Positions 1-11,028 of a stretch of DNA of 64,000 nucleotides are shown piece by piece. The notes beneath the pieces are model-generated. The model did no database searches. It was not told where the DNA came from and worked only from the letters and a program-made list of their open reading frames with translations. The position numbers and the translations under genes were made by a program. Location of the stretch: positions 1 through 64,000 of the forward strand of contig JAKSZP010015914.1 of NCBI GenBank assembly GCA_022478985.1, in the 5' to 3' direction. Every line of letters starts with the position of its first letter. Positions within the stretch are counted from its first letter, which is position 1. Source of the DNA: Massospora cicadina (taxonomy: Eukaryota > Entomophthoromycota > Entomophthoromycetes > Entomophthorales > Entomophthoraceae).

Positions 1-150
1 GACTATAGATATCTAATTATTTGAGATTCTTACAATTAAGGCTCTAATGCCCAAAAATCATCCTTTTGACCTCTATATAATAATGTTATTTTCATTTTAT
101 ATTTATAATTTTTTAGCATAAATAACTATATATAACCCCTACTTTCATAA

Positions 151-277
151 AAGTATTTGAGGTGGATCAACCTTGGGACAAATATACCACACCAAGAATT
201 TTTTTAGCCAGTACAGGTTTCAAAATTGAAACCTGCACTAGGGTGGAAGCAGTTTTATCTGCCAGGCTAAACACCCT
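151..277 (-). mobile_element. SINE-B, tRNA-derived SINE with 20-bp target duplication
   Basis: A 127-bp insertion flanked by a perfect direct repeat, TATAACCCCTACTTTCATAA, at 131-150 and 278-297. Read on the minus strand, the head resembles a tRNA: an A-box-like TAGCCTGGCAG near 269-259 and a B-box-like GGTTTCAATTTTG near 233-221. The minus-strand 3' end reads GTTGATCCACCTCAAATA. That tail closely matches the tail of the SINE-A family in this window, although the heads differ. The long target duplication and pol III head indicate LINE-dependent retroposition. Only one copy is present here. Confidence 0.8.
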
Positions 278-297
278 TATAACCCCTACTTTCATAA

Positions 298-1440
298 CCT
301 TACATTATATTAATACAAAATTATAAATATATCCTCTACTAATTAACCTATAATTTAGTCTATTATACCTTTGCTTTTTCTACTTAAATTATAAATGAGA
401 AAGTCAGTAAAGTAAAACTATGTAAATAGTTTTATAGACAAAGAAATTCTAATAGGACTACAACCACCTCAAAGGATATATGTGCCTCTGTTGAATGCTG
501 CCCCTACCTGATGAAGTGGTTACCACCTTCTATAGTTTTTTGTGCATTATAACCCATCTAGTTGGCTCCTCAAGACATTAGATATTATAAATATATTTTC
601 TCACAAAAATAAACAATTTTTTGTCTTGCTCTCAACAAATTTGCTCTATAGTCTTGCCATATATTGTCATCTGTTCATCATTGTCTCCATTTAAGGCACA
701 GAAATTAGTTTCATATATTAGAAACACTTTTTGACTTTAACAGTATACTTTTTTGATTAATTGTTTATGTTGATTTATTCCTGTTTAAAGTCTACTTTGA
801 CTTGAGCTTTATATTTGAAGTAATTCAGCTGCCACAGCTCAATCCTACTAATAATTAAAGATCCTATACCTACAACCTGGACCAGTCTTCACATTGACAT
901 CATAATGGTGATACAATTTGTGGGTCTCTCTTTGCATTTGCCACCACATCTCCTTTTTAATGAGTTGATAGATAGATTGAATGTCTATGAGTAGATTAAT
1001 GTTTTAACTTTGTGATTATTCTAGGGTAAAATGTTGTTCTGGGTAGAGGGCAGCTTATGCTTTTATCACACATCATCTAATAAATACTAAAAGATATGAC
1101 CATGCGCCATCATTTTGGTGACGCCAGATTCACTGTTCTGGTATTGAATAGAGGTAAGAAGGGTTGTTATCAATGTTTGTTTTAAGATTAACCATTTAAA
1201 GGCATATGTCCTTGAGTGGTGGCTGCAACACTCAGACTTTAAGATTAAGATATACAAGTAATCTTCCAGTTACAATCCCTTTATGTGGGAAAGATTCAAT
1301 CACCCCTGCTAGCTTTTAACTCAAAGAGATGAAAACAGTTGATATGTTGGGCTAACTATGAAATTTAATTTAAAATACAGAATCTATAAAAAATTATAAA
1401 TAATTCTTAAAAGCAATCAGGATGTCTCATAAACTTACAT
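298..1440. other. AT-rich DNA with no recognised gene
   Basis: Both strands are closed by frequent stops and I see no recognisable protein motif, tRNA, LTR pair or tandem array. It separates SINE-B from the first micro-retroposon. Confidence 0.5.
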
Positions 1441-1441
1441 T

Positions 1442-1496
1442 AGAAAGTTTTGATCAATGGGACCATCTAGTACTAAAAAAAGAAAGTTTTGATCAA
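1442..1496 (+). mobile_element. Micro-retroposon copy A (23 bp) with 16-bp target duplication
   Basis: The 16-bp direct repeat AGAAAGTTTTGATCAA lies at 1442-1457 and 1481-1496. Between them (1458-1480) is TGGGACCATCTAGTACTA followed by a run of A. The same core ending in poly(A) recurs at four other places in the window, each with its own different flanking duplication. The A-run at one end and the target-site duplication are the marks of target-primed reverse transcription. Here the A-run is on the plus strand. Confidence 0.85.
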
Positions 1497-1753
1497 GTTT
1501 GAAAGGGAAAATTAATGTCCAGTAATTCATTAACATCTCTGTTGAAAACAAACCCAGTCAGGGTTAAGGAGATAAATAAAAATGGCCTGAAAGTTGAAGA
1601 TACAGAATATGTTGAGGTAAATCACCTTTTTGTGGTTTGATAATATTCTTATGGTTAGTTTATTTTAATGCAATGTCAAAGGAAGATAAGTATGAGTTAT
1701 ACTCATAATATAGAAAGAAATGTAGAGGGGAATCTAAATGACACATATAATAT

Positions 1754-2052
1754 TGTTAAAAATTTAAAATTTAAATTTTATTTGAGGTGGGCTGACCTGG
1801 GGACGGTACCGCACTGATTAGGGAAGTGAAGAAAATGGGAAAGGAGGATAAAACCTGGAAAACCTCCATGCGCAGCATATGATAGGCCAGGAACTCCATG
1901 GACTGCCTTTGCTATTTGCTATCTCAGTTTGGGGCATTGGCGCGCAAAAACAACACAGTCAAAATCATCCCCTACCCAAAGTCCATTACTGGGATCAAAC
2001 TTGGGAGGCAGTGGTAGAGGTTCCATACTCTACCACTGGGGTATCCTCCCTA
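1754..2052 (-). mobile_element. SINE-A copy 1, full-length tRNA-derived SINE
   Basis: Flanked by ACACATATAATAT at 1741-1753 and 2053-2065. On the minus strand the 5' head (about 2052-1980) looks like a tRNA, with an A-box region reading CCCCAGTGGTAGAG and a B-box-like GTTTGATCCC. A body of about 180 bp follows, shared with the copies at 27566 and 34979, and a tail reading GGTTGGCCCACCTCAAATA-like sequence then an A/T-rich end. The right-hand target repeat was later used by gypsy element G1: its 5-bp duplication AATAT is the last 5 bp of the SINE duplication. Confidence 0.85.
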
Positions 2053-2065
2053 ACACATATAATAT

Positions 2066-2826
2066 TGTTGGATTTTGGATTTCTTTGATGCTCACTAGGT
2101 GCTTACCTCCCTGAAATCCAACAATAGGGGAATTTATACCACGAAAATAAATAACTATATAAACTTATAAATGTAGTAAAATAAGGGTTTTTGGTTTATT
2201 GGAGCCACGCGGGGATAAAAGAGAGATCATGATCCTCCAACTTTCAATAATTAATATTTATATTATTTTTGAAGGCCAGAGGGATTTGGGATAGGTTTGG
2301 AATAGCTTCAGAGCTTTCCAATTTAGGTAATATGAGTGTCAATCCTATCAGATCAAGGAGGAAAGTTAGGTAAATTTTGGGAAATGGACGTTGGGGTTTT
2401 GGGGTAGAATATACCCATGTGGCAGGGTTTTTATGTACCCCAACCAGTCACCACTCAAGAAATATTTCTCAATTTGGGGGCCTACCACCACGCCTATAAA
2501 AGGGGTGGCCCCTGCGCAGGTGTGAAGGACTCAGTGCTGGTTGGGGGAGCACCTTCCACTGGTTTCCCTGGAGGCTGTAGTGAGATTGGTGAAATCTGAT
2601 CATAAGATCTATCAAATGTGCCCGTACAGGTTTTGAACTTGTGTTACCCCAATTAACAGGGTTCTACCAAGAATTGGCCAGGGTCTTTTGACCACTCTCC
2701 TTGACATTATTATATAAATCATTTTTAAGGGCATTGGAGAATCGCAAAGGGCTGGCATTTCCCTGTTTCAGCTGAATTTGGCCTACCACATTCTTATTTT
2801 TCAGTGGCAAGGCCAAATATCTGACA
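2066..2826 (-). repeat. 3' LTR of G1
   Basis: 761 bp beginning TGTTGGATTTTGG and ending CTGACA on the plus strand. It aligns end to end with 17386-18148 with scattered substitutions. Next to it, at 2827-2840, the minus strand reads a purine-rich TTGAGGGGGGTGA, the expected polypurine tract at the inner edge of a 3' LTR. The short reading frames inside it (for example around 2417-2599) are LTR sequence, not genes. Confidence 0.93.
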
Positions 2827-2840
2827 TCACCCCCCTCAAG
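2827..2840 (-). promoter_or_regulatory. Polypurine tract of G1
   Basis: On the minus strand TTGAGGGGGGTGA ends exactly where the 3' LTR starts with TGTCAG. In LTR retrotransposons this site primes plus-strand DNA synthesis. Confidence 0.75.
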
Positions 2841-2887
2841 AATGTTGGGGGGCGAATAAGGCCATAGAAAGCATCCATGGACCTAAT

Positions 2888-3690
2888 TTATAGTAACTCT
2901 GGAGGTGAGGGATTTGATTGAATACCCATCCCCTTGCTTATATATAATTGAAAATGGTCCTTCCCAGATGGACCCAAGTTTCTCCCTTCTGGGGTAATAC
3001 AATTATGATAATAAAGCACCAAGTCAGACACTTGGAAAGAGGGAAGAGGGGCCTGGAGCTCATTTGCAGCCTGTCCCTCTTTGGTAACTGCCTTTGCTAA
3101 CTTTGTCATTGCCTCAGGTTGCAACTGTATAATATGATGGGCTAACTTCTTCATAGCTTGCTCAGGATCAGCTTTGTCATTGAAGATATCTTTAGCGAGT
3201 AAGGCTGGAACCCCAGGTTCTTGTCCATACAATACTTGAAAAAATGACATTTTAAGGACCCGATGATAGCTGATGTGGTAGGCCGTGAGGGCACTGGGTA
3301 AGTACTGATCCCAGTGGAGGGGATCTGAGGTAGCCATTTTTTGTAAGATAGAAACCAGTGTCCCATTTTCTCTTTCCACTGTACCATTGGTTGAAGGGTT
3401 GTAGGGGGCGGAAAAGAGCTGTTGGGTGCCCATAGACGTTGTGAGAATCTTCACCACTTGGGAGGTTAAGTTTTTACCATTGTTGCAGAGCAAAACTTGA
3501 GGGCAATCATTTTGGGTAAAGATGTACTGGTGGAGGAAAGTGGCTGTGGCTTTAGCTGTCTGAGCCGGGATAGCCGCTGCCTCAACCCATTTGGTAAAGT
3601 GATCAATGCCAACCAATATAAATCGATTTTCACCTGTAGTTTGGGGAAGAGGACCAACCACATCAAGACTTATTGTGTGGAAAGGCTGTT
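2888..3690 (-). pseudogene. G1 integrase core and C-terminus, degenerate
   Basis: The 257-codon open stretch 3661-2888 is a gypsy integrase catalytic core that continues towards the LTR. The first catalytic aspartate lies in LDVVGPLP, just upstream of the open stretch and in the same frame. The motif that normally reads (S)DNG is CNNGKN here, so the second catalytic aspartate is changed to asparagine. The glutamate of NGTVERENGTL is kept. After the core come conserved gypsy landmarks (LTAYHISYHR, VLYGQEP) and the C-terminal DLVLYY segment. No chromodomain is seen. A frameshift separates it from the zinc-binding part encoded upstream. Loss of the acidic residue and the frame break make it inactive. 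Confidence 0.85.
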
Positions 3691-4337
3691 GAGGGGGGTA
3701 GGCTGATATTGATACTTTTTTTGAAGTTGGACTGCTTCTTGCATGTTAAACAGGCATCCAAGGCTTCAATTATGGTCTCCATTATTCCCTCCCAATAGTA
3801 ACGTTCTTTTACCCACTCATAGGTTTTCCGCACTCCACTATGACCTAGGAGGGTATGAGACTCCATAATGACAGGTAATCGCTCTGAAGGTCGGAGGTAG
3901 GGTAACCACTTCACCCCCACTTTTTTATATAGATGCCCATTATCTGCCTTTGTGTTATGAGAATGGCGAGCTAGCATCTTCTGAACTGGTTCATCCTCAT
4001 CCTCCCAAGCATCAGAGGTCATTAGAAGATCATGTAACCGCTCTGCTTCACTATTATCTAAATGAAGGATGGGCAGCTGAGTCAACCCATCAACATTCAT
4101 GTGACTTGTCCCAGCTCGGTGTACAATGGTCATATCATAAGGCTGGAGCTTTAAAGCCCAGCGTGCCAGCCGCCCAGTAGTATCCTTCATATTTTGCAAC
4201 CATTTTAAAGAGGCATGATCAGTGACCACTTGAAATGAGGTCCCATATAAGAAAGGGCGGTAATGTTTAACAGCAAGAAACACGGCTAGGCATTCCTTCT
4301 CTGTGACACTATAGTTGCGTTCAGCTTTAGAGAGCAT
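3663..4337 (-). pseudogene. G1 RNase H end and integrase zinc-binding domain
   Basis: A 224-codon open stretch. It opens with the RNase H C-terminal half, with SVTEKECLAV, LYGTSFQVVTDHASLKWL and the HRAGTSHMNVDGLTQLP hinge typical of gypsy elements. It then enters the integrase HHCC zinc-binding region (HTLLGHSGV ... CLTCKK). The last about 20 codons run into the integrase core region in the wrong frame, so a frameshift lies near 3690. The upstream RNase H and reverse transcriptase parts are in other frames. Confidence 0.85.
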
Positions 4338-5628
4338 TTTGCTAAAATATGAAACGGGATGATCAACCCCATGCTCATCCAGTTGTCCAGGATAGTTCCA
4401 ACTGCATAGTCAGAAGCATCATTAAACAGCATAAATGGTTTACCTTAATCAGGGTGCCGCAAGATAGGACGTTGCTGCAACAGTTTCTTTAGCGTTTCAA
4501 AAGCGGCTTGTTGTTCTACTCCCCACTGAAAATGGGTGTTTTTAGTTAATAGTCATACAAGGGGTTCACTGAGCTGAGCAAATTTGGGGATGAATTGATG
4601 GTAGTACCCCATCATACCCAAAAACACCTGAATATTGTGTAGGTTTTTGGGAGCAGGAAACTTTGATATCGCCTCAACCTTATCCTGGAGAGGCTGGATC
4701 CCATCAGACAAGATGGCGTGCCCCATGAAGTCCAACTTCTTTTGGAAGAAAATACATTTGGAGGGTTTCAATGTAATGTTAGAGGTCCGCAACCATTGGA
4801 AAACTTCTTTTAAATGAGAAAGATGCTCATTAAAGGTTTGGGGAAAAAATAGTGATATCATCTAAATATACAATGACACAACTGAGCTTCAGGTCCTGCA
4901 AAATGTGGTCCATGGCTTGCTAGAAAGATACAGGTGCATTGCGCAACCCTTGTGGTAATCGAGTAGGTTGGAAAAGACCCTCACTGCAGATAAGTGCACA
5001 CTTTTCCTAGTCTTGTGGAGAGAGGTTCATTTTCCAGTAACCGCTAGCCAAGTCCATGGCGTAAAAGATTTAGACCCATAGAGTTGGGCTAGAGCGTCAT
5101 CAATTTGGGGGATGGGGTAGCTGTCCTTCTTGATGAGGTTATTCAGCTTATGATAGTCCTTAACTACTCAATGGCCACCATTTTTCTTTTTATGAGAAAA
5201 AGAGGAGATGACCAGGGACTTTGAGAAGGCACTAGTATCCCAGTGTCCAGTAACTGTTTAAGCTCCGTTTTCATCTGGAGCTCCTCAACTTTGGATTTCT
5301 GATAAGGCTTGGATCAAATAGGCTTAGCATCCCCAACATCAATGGTGTGGCACCAGCCCTTCATATGCCCATAGTCAGTATCAGATTTGGAGAAGATGTC
5401 ACTAAAGGACTTCAGTAAGGAATGAACTTTATTAAGCTCAGCTGGAGTTAACTTATCAGAGATCTGCACGTTGGGCAAAGCGCAGATCATTTGGTCATTG
5501 GGTATTCCCATATCTAGCATAGACCCAATATAATGGATTTGTTGGATGTCATCAATGGGAAGTAACAGGGCTTTTCCAATCTCCTGATGCTTCTTTACAA
5601 CCATATCCTTGTTGGTGATGTTCCCCAA
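4338..5628 (-). pseudogene. G1 reverse transcriptase, frameshifted
   Basis: Read right to left. 5628-5314 holds the linker and start of RT, with SDIFSKSDTDYGHMKGWCHT and a HTIDVGDAKPI segment like the gypsy H-x-I-D-x-G-x-x-x-P-I entry. The catalytic YLDD box is preserved as IVYLDDITIF around 4873-4850. 4861-4553 holds the thumb region (HLSHLKEVFQWL, LDFMGHAI, FLGMMGYYHQFI). Several frame changes separate these blocks. The box is intact but the gene is not continuous. Confidence 0.85.
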
Positions 5629-6300
5629 CAGAAGATTAATAGTTGCTGGTAGGCAGGGTCTAAGATACCTGGCAACACCTGAGGTTCCAAAGGGCTTATT
5701 CCATCAACGCTTGTTAAGTGCAGAAGGCAGTTGCGGAGGATTTGCATAGTAATTTTGATGTCTATCACCTTTTGTTCACCCGCTCTGACAACTACCTCTT
5801 CTGACGCATACAATGGTATACCCTCTAACCCATCCACAGAGTCAGGCAGTTTTTTTGAGTTTCAAGATGATGTGGTATAAATAAGGGTGAGGGCGGAAGA
5901 AGGGTACTCCACTACACATGTATATTCCTTCTTATTAGGCTCATTATTTGTAAAGACTAGGGGAACCTCATAATTTAGTAGGGATAAAAATCCCTGTTTC
6001 ATATTAAGGATTCCCTCATACTCAATAATGAATCAAGTACCAAGGAGCATATTGTAGGCATTGTTTTCCAAAGCCACCGCAGGCGCAGCAAGTAAGAGCT
6101 TCCCAATTCTTATGGGTAGAGAAGAGTAGGCTCCAATATCTCAGTATTGTTAGGCCCAGCAGTTCCATACTCTTGAGAATAGCCCAGATCTGGTGCTAGC
6201 TTAATTTTCTTAATGAGCTTTGATGATACCACATTCACTGGAGCACCATTATCAAGGATGGCTAGAATGCGCACTTTATTTATAACTACCTCTACCTTGG
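5629..6300 (-). pseudogene. G1 retropepsin-like protease region
   Basis: The minus strand around 6300-6180 encodes VEVVINKVRILAILDNGAPV followed by NVVSSKLIKKIKLAPDLG. This is a retropepsin active-site region with the catalytic Asp kept in a D-N-G-A form rather than the usual DTGA or DSGA. It is followed by a protease C-terminal and linker region reaching the open stretch 5837-5595. Related motifs occur at matching places in G2 (NSGAP), G3 (DRGTP) and G5 (DMLSP). Frame breaks interrupt it. Confidence 0.75.
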
Positions 6301-7694
6301 TTATGGTGGTACCAAAAGTAGGGGGAGGGCAAGGACCTCCTTAAAGCGGAGTGTGGAAGAAAGGCGTTTAGCCATCTCAGGGTAGTTTTCTTTTATATAT
6401 TGGAGGGTATGCACCTGCTGGATGGATTGTATCACTGTCCCAATAAGCTGGTCTGCATCACTAGCGGTATCAATCACCTCTGAAAATCTTAGCAACTGTT
6501 GAAGGTAGGTTCGTCTTGGGATAATGCCAACATCAATTCTTTCTGGCCTCAATCTATCCAGAACTTGAACTTCCATTGGCGCTCCCAAAACATAATAGCC
6601 TGCATCTTCATCACCCCCTCAGACTCGTCATCAGAGGGATTGTCAATGCACCTCAACGAGCTACTAAGCGGGGGCATAGAAACTGGCTTACTTTTCTCAC
6701 AGGAAAGGGCTTTATTACTTTTCATCTACCCTTTTAACTTTTGATGGGAGCATCATGGCTGTACCAACTTTTGGGAAAGACGGAAGAAGTGTAATGGCTT
6801 TAACAGTTGCCTTAGGAGGGATCAGCTTGGAAGGCCCCATCTCAGCAGGGTTTGGACTAGAAACGGCCTGAGTTGATGCTGAGGGGGATTTAAGCAGTGA
6901 CTTAGGAGGGTGTGATGCGTTATTCATAATAGTAGACTGCTCAGCAAGTGAGGGACCAGGAAAAGAGATAATTGCTTTCTTAAAATGAGCTTTTAAACCT
7001 GAAGCTGGGGGAAAGCGTTGGTACTTAACTGCCAATAATTTCTGGTTATCACACGGTGGAGGAGTGTCAGGTCATGGAAGCCCTTCAGCAGCTAGGTTCC
7101 ATTGGGATACAGCCATAGACGATGCTGAAAAGGTCAAAGTTGCGTCCCACTTTTGCACATCTTGAAAAAGTTCAGACTCATAAATGTCAGCTACTGCAAG
7201 AAGTGCCTCTTTGATATCCCATACAGTTTAAAAGGTATGCTTGACTGCAGAGATATGCATTGCTAAAGAGGGGTAAGCTGCCAAACTAGCCATGATAGCT
7301 GCAATAGCATCATCTAGAGAAAGCAGTTTAGCCAACAACTAAGGTTGAACTTTGCTATAGAAACGCTCAACAAATGAGGGGATTGATTCACCCTCTTGTA
7401 GAATAAGGCACATGAAGGCCTGCTTTTGCCGTTGTAAGCTCTGCTTTGAACCAAACTCATTTATAAGCGCCTGTTTGACCTCCGTCCAGGTGGTAAGAGT
7501 GGCCATTTGAGGAACCATGATCTCTTGAGCCATTTTGATTCAAACAGGGAAGAATAAATCTGGTATTTGGTGGTCAGTCGCTCCTTCCATCACAGATTCA
7601 TAAACATAAAGAAAGGAGGTAATACTGGCCTCACCAGAAATGAACTTGTCTCAGAAAGGAGGTTTACATATAATAGAGCTTTGTGAAGAGTGCT
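6301..7694 (-). pseudogene. G1 gag region (distal part)
   Basis: Three open blocks (7533-7339, 7035-6715, 6588-6301). The first has the retrotransposon gag pattern (WTEVKQALINEFGSKQSLQ, then GESIPSFVERFYSKVQ). The second is proline/serine/lysine-rich, like the variable linker after the gag core. No intact CCHC knuckle is visible. The gag start lies on the far side of the nested G2: minus-strand ATG at 17347, encoding a short coiled-coil-like start with ESRIAALENQLASALSHLKK. G2 therefore splits gag. Confidence 0.7.
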
Positions 7695-8844
7695 TGTTGG
7701 GATTTTTGCCCATATTCCCAGCCTGCTAGATTACCTGATATTGCTAGGAAAAAATTCTCTAAGGCAAAGTGAATTGGAAATCGGTTGACCCAAAGTTTGG
7801 AGGAACTATGTTTGGGGGATTTTAGGATATTTATCTGGTTGTATCCATTGGGGATCAATCCAGATGAATACCTAATAACTCATCGGGCAGAGCGGCCAAT
7901 GAAATAAGGGCATCTGATAGTGATTAACTATCAGGTTACCAATTGGGATTGGTCAGGTTTCATCACCAACTGATTGGGAATGTTTAATGAGTTACAAGGC
8001 AAGTGATGCCACCTGTAACTAGTGAATCAATTGGTTAGTGAAGTGACCTGCCATAATGGGTAAAAGGTCCCATTATCTAAGCAGGTTGCTAGCCAATTAT
8101 GGATAATTTGCTTGGATCAAGAGGAAAACGTTAGATACGTTTCTGACTCTTTCTATTTGAGGTCTTGAGGATGTCCAACGTCTTAATCCTAGTCATGATG
8201 GGGAAGACCATCGCTGCCAAGATGAGGAAGGGTGATTCAATGACAACGGCTGCTGTTTCATTGAAGAGGTGTCAACTGAGGGTTAGACAGCTGAATCCCC
8301 TATAAATTCCCTAGAATTCTCTATAATAAAACACACACATTGACACAAATCTACAGTTGGATAAGAAATAGTAAAGAACATAATTAGTTTGACTGTAGAT
8401 TCAGTAATAGTTAGACTATCAGCATCTAGCATGAAGATTCCATCTCAAGGATATTATTGCAAAAGCAATAATTGGTAGACTCTCAGAGAAGAGTAGAGAT
8501 CTGAGCAGGGATCTAAAGATGAAGGGAACCACGGCTAAGGGATTGCTGCTGACTGTGTGTTGGGCCAAAGGAGACTGTCACCAGAGGATCTTAACGAAGA
8601 TCAAGTGGACAGGATTATATGGAACAAATCCCTAAGAGTGCGGTATTCAGTATTATCAGAAATACCAGCTGAAGTGTTGGGCCTGAAGATAATTCTAACT
8701 CAACTACGGTTTATAGTTGTTATACTATTATTGTATTATATATATTCTTACAACGTGAGGTGCATGAGGAAACTGAACCTGTGCAGTAGAAAGATTACTA
8801 GGGTTAACCTCCAATAATCAACTCCTAAGAGTAAAATTTTTACA
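7695..8844 (+). repeat. 5' LTR of G2
   Basis: 1150 bp, starting TGTTGGGATTTTTGCCC and ending AAATTTTTACA (TG...CA). It matches 16110-17260 almost base for base, with most differences in the last 250 bp. It also matches the more diverged solo LTR at 52291-53420. Confidence 0.95.
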
Positions 8845-8847
8845 AGT

Positions 8848-8865
8848 TGGTGCTCACTATAGGGG
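8848..8865 (+). promoter_or_regulatory. Primer-binding site of G2
   Basis: Three bases after the LTR the sequence reads TGGTGCTCACTATAGGGG. It starts with TGG, the complement of a tRNA CCA end. The same 12-base start TGGTGCTCACTA is found next to the LTR of G1 and at 31562 in G3, which supports its role. I did not identify the tRNA. Confidence 0.75.
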
Positions 8866-8891
8866 TAGTTGAGTAGAAGAATTTATCTAGA

Positions 8892-10162
8892 ATGTCATAC
8901 AAAGAAGAGATGCCTAGGTTGTGGACTGAGATTGCCACAGTGAACCAGAACGCCTTAAACTCTGCAGACCACCGGGAGTTCATGGCCTTGGAGGAATGAG
9001 TAACCAAGGTGGAGGAAGGAGTTGACAACGTAGCCAACTTTGGGAATGAGTTACTTGGCAAAGTAAACTTGTTAAAGAAGAAAGAAGGAGACCTCATCCA
9101 AGTGGTCCTATTTCTGAATATGGAATGTGAAGCGGATCACGTTCATTTGAGAAAATTTGGTGTGGACATTGAGAAGTTATTGAAAGAAATAGAGAAATTG
9201 AAAGCACACAGAAGTGCAAGCAAGTCTGACGTGGCCAATGATGCCAAAGAAGGAAGTCTTTGAACAATACTTGGGAAAATGAATACCCCAAAAAATATGC
9301 CGCCTGCATTCAATGCTATTTTGGAGATGAAACCCGATGACACTCCGCAAGTAAACCAAGTACACAAACTGAGAGAGTCAGCCCAAACTGACTTGGAGGA
9401 ATTCAGGGTGACCCCTAATTTGCCTACATTACATTGGGATAATGCCCCAGCGTTTTTCCAACTATTCAACATGACCATGAATGGATATGGGGATCGTCAG
9501 AAGGCGTTGACAGTCATGAACTGCTTAAACACAGATTGCCAGAATCTGGTGTTACCCCACCTGGAGGGGGACAGCTGGTCTTATGCTGAGGCTAAGGTGG
9601 CAATATAAAGGAATTTGGCAGTCCAACCCGCATGTTGAAATGCAAGCAAGACTAAATGGGAATTCAATTCCATAAAGATTAGTCACTTGCAAGCTTTGCA
9701 GATTGATTCTACCAGGAATTGCAGATTCTGGCCAGAGCGAAGATGTTAGATGACTTTGATGCAGGAATCGCCTTGCAAGTGGCCCTTCAGCCCTATTGTG
9801 ATTTGCATCAAATGATGTCTACTGTATTCGTGACTGAGATAACTACCTCGCAAATGGTAGACAATTTGAAGATTTTGAGAGCAACTTTTGATGCTCCAAA
9901 TAGAAGCTTCAAGTCAAATCCGGTCCAAAGTTTGAATCCCACAAAGGGAGGTGAAGGAGCAAAGGAGACTTTTAACCAAACTGTGCTGGGGAATAAGCCC
10001 AAGGATTACAATTGGTTAAACAAGAAGGAAAAGGTCTGCTTTCAGTGTGGTGGGAAAGGGCATTTCGCTGCACACTGCAAAAAGATGAAGGATCAAGCTT
10101 ATATGGTCCAGGCTAAGGAGACAGCAGCTGGCAAGGATTTGGGAAAAGGTCCCACTGTCTAG
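8892..10162 (+). pseudogene. G2 gag with CCHC zinc knuckle
   Basis: ATG at 8892 opens a frame that, apart from in-frame stops near 8998 and 9261, runs to 9608 with a coiled-coil-like N-terminus (VEEGVDNVANFGNELLGKVN, then a Leu/Lys/Glu-rich helix) and a capsid-like stretch. After a frameshift the frame 9719-10162 carries the rest and a retroviral-type zinc knuckle, CFQCGGKGHFAAHC (C-x2-C-x4-H-x4-C) at about 10037-10078. The knuckle is intact. Gag would package the element RNA in cytoplasmic particles, but this copy cannot make the full protein. Confidence 0.85.
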
Positions 10163-10584
10163 ACAAGGAACAGTCTAGAACGGGGGAGAAACCAGTTCCT
10201 CCCAATATTATGAACAAAGAAATAGATATTAGTGATCTGTTTGTGGATGATGAGCAGGATCAAATATATCAAGTGGTCAACATGGACATAAACACCGTGG
10301 CCAGAGCTGGGGCAAAGAAGATTGACCCCAAGATAGCTCAAGAGGTTGCCCAGCCGTACACCCAACAACTGGCAGAGAAGATATAGACTGCTGAAAATCC
10401 TGATGAGTTAACCAATATTTGCTTAGATGAGGCCAACCTGTCAATTCCCCTTGGCATGATTAAGGAATTGTTTCCTGAATCATCAGTGCAGATTATTTTA
10501 ATACTCTAGGTTTGGCTAATAATGCCACAATTCACTCAGTAGATACTCTATCACAATACTTAAAGTGTATGTATATAGATATTC

Positions 10585-11022
10585 AGGTGAATTGAGTGAG
10601 GGTGCAGGCAATAGTCAACAGTGGAGCGCCCATCAATATTGTGTCAACCAAGCTGGTGAAGAAGATGAAGATCTCCAGACTTGGAACACAAGAAGGAATA
10701 CAGAACAACTGGGCTGAACACCACCATTTTCTGTGGAGCGTATAGTGTGCTACCACTATGATTTGGGTCATTGGTGGTATCCGTGCCAGCAATAGTTTTG
10801 GCAAATCAAAACTATGATATCCTGATCAGAAAGGAGTTTCTGCAGAAATACAGAGTTAAATGTAACTTTGAGGATAATATGTTGACCATCCTGGGTCAGA
10901 CGTTACCATTAGTATATCAAAAAAATGGTGAAGTTCCATTGAACCAGAGAAATAACTTCATCAACTTGATATACAATGACAGCATTGTACCGATTCAGTA
11001 CCAATTAGTTGGTAGGAAGTGA
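10585..11022 (+). pseudogene. G2 retropepsin-like protease
   Basis: Around 10605-10660 the sequence encodes AIVNSGAPINIVSTKLVKKM, a retropepsin active-site pattern in which the catalytic Asp is replaced by Asn (NSGAP). The distal half is open at 10771-11022 with SVPAIVLANQNYDILIRKEF, the second hydrophobic protease strand typical of gypsy proteases. A frame change lies between the halves. Substitution of the catalytic residue and the frame break argue against activity. Confidence 0.75.
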
Positions 11023-11028
11023 CAGGAG

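Noticed and set aside
1980..2052. Possible tRNA gene on the minus strand.
   Set aside because: A and B boxes are present but the stems do not pair well, and the unit continues into a SINE body with a target duplication. It is a SINE head.
7664..7858. 64-codon minus-strand frame.
   Set aside because: It spans the G1/G2 junction and the G2 LTR. It is a junction artefact.
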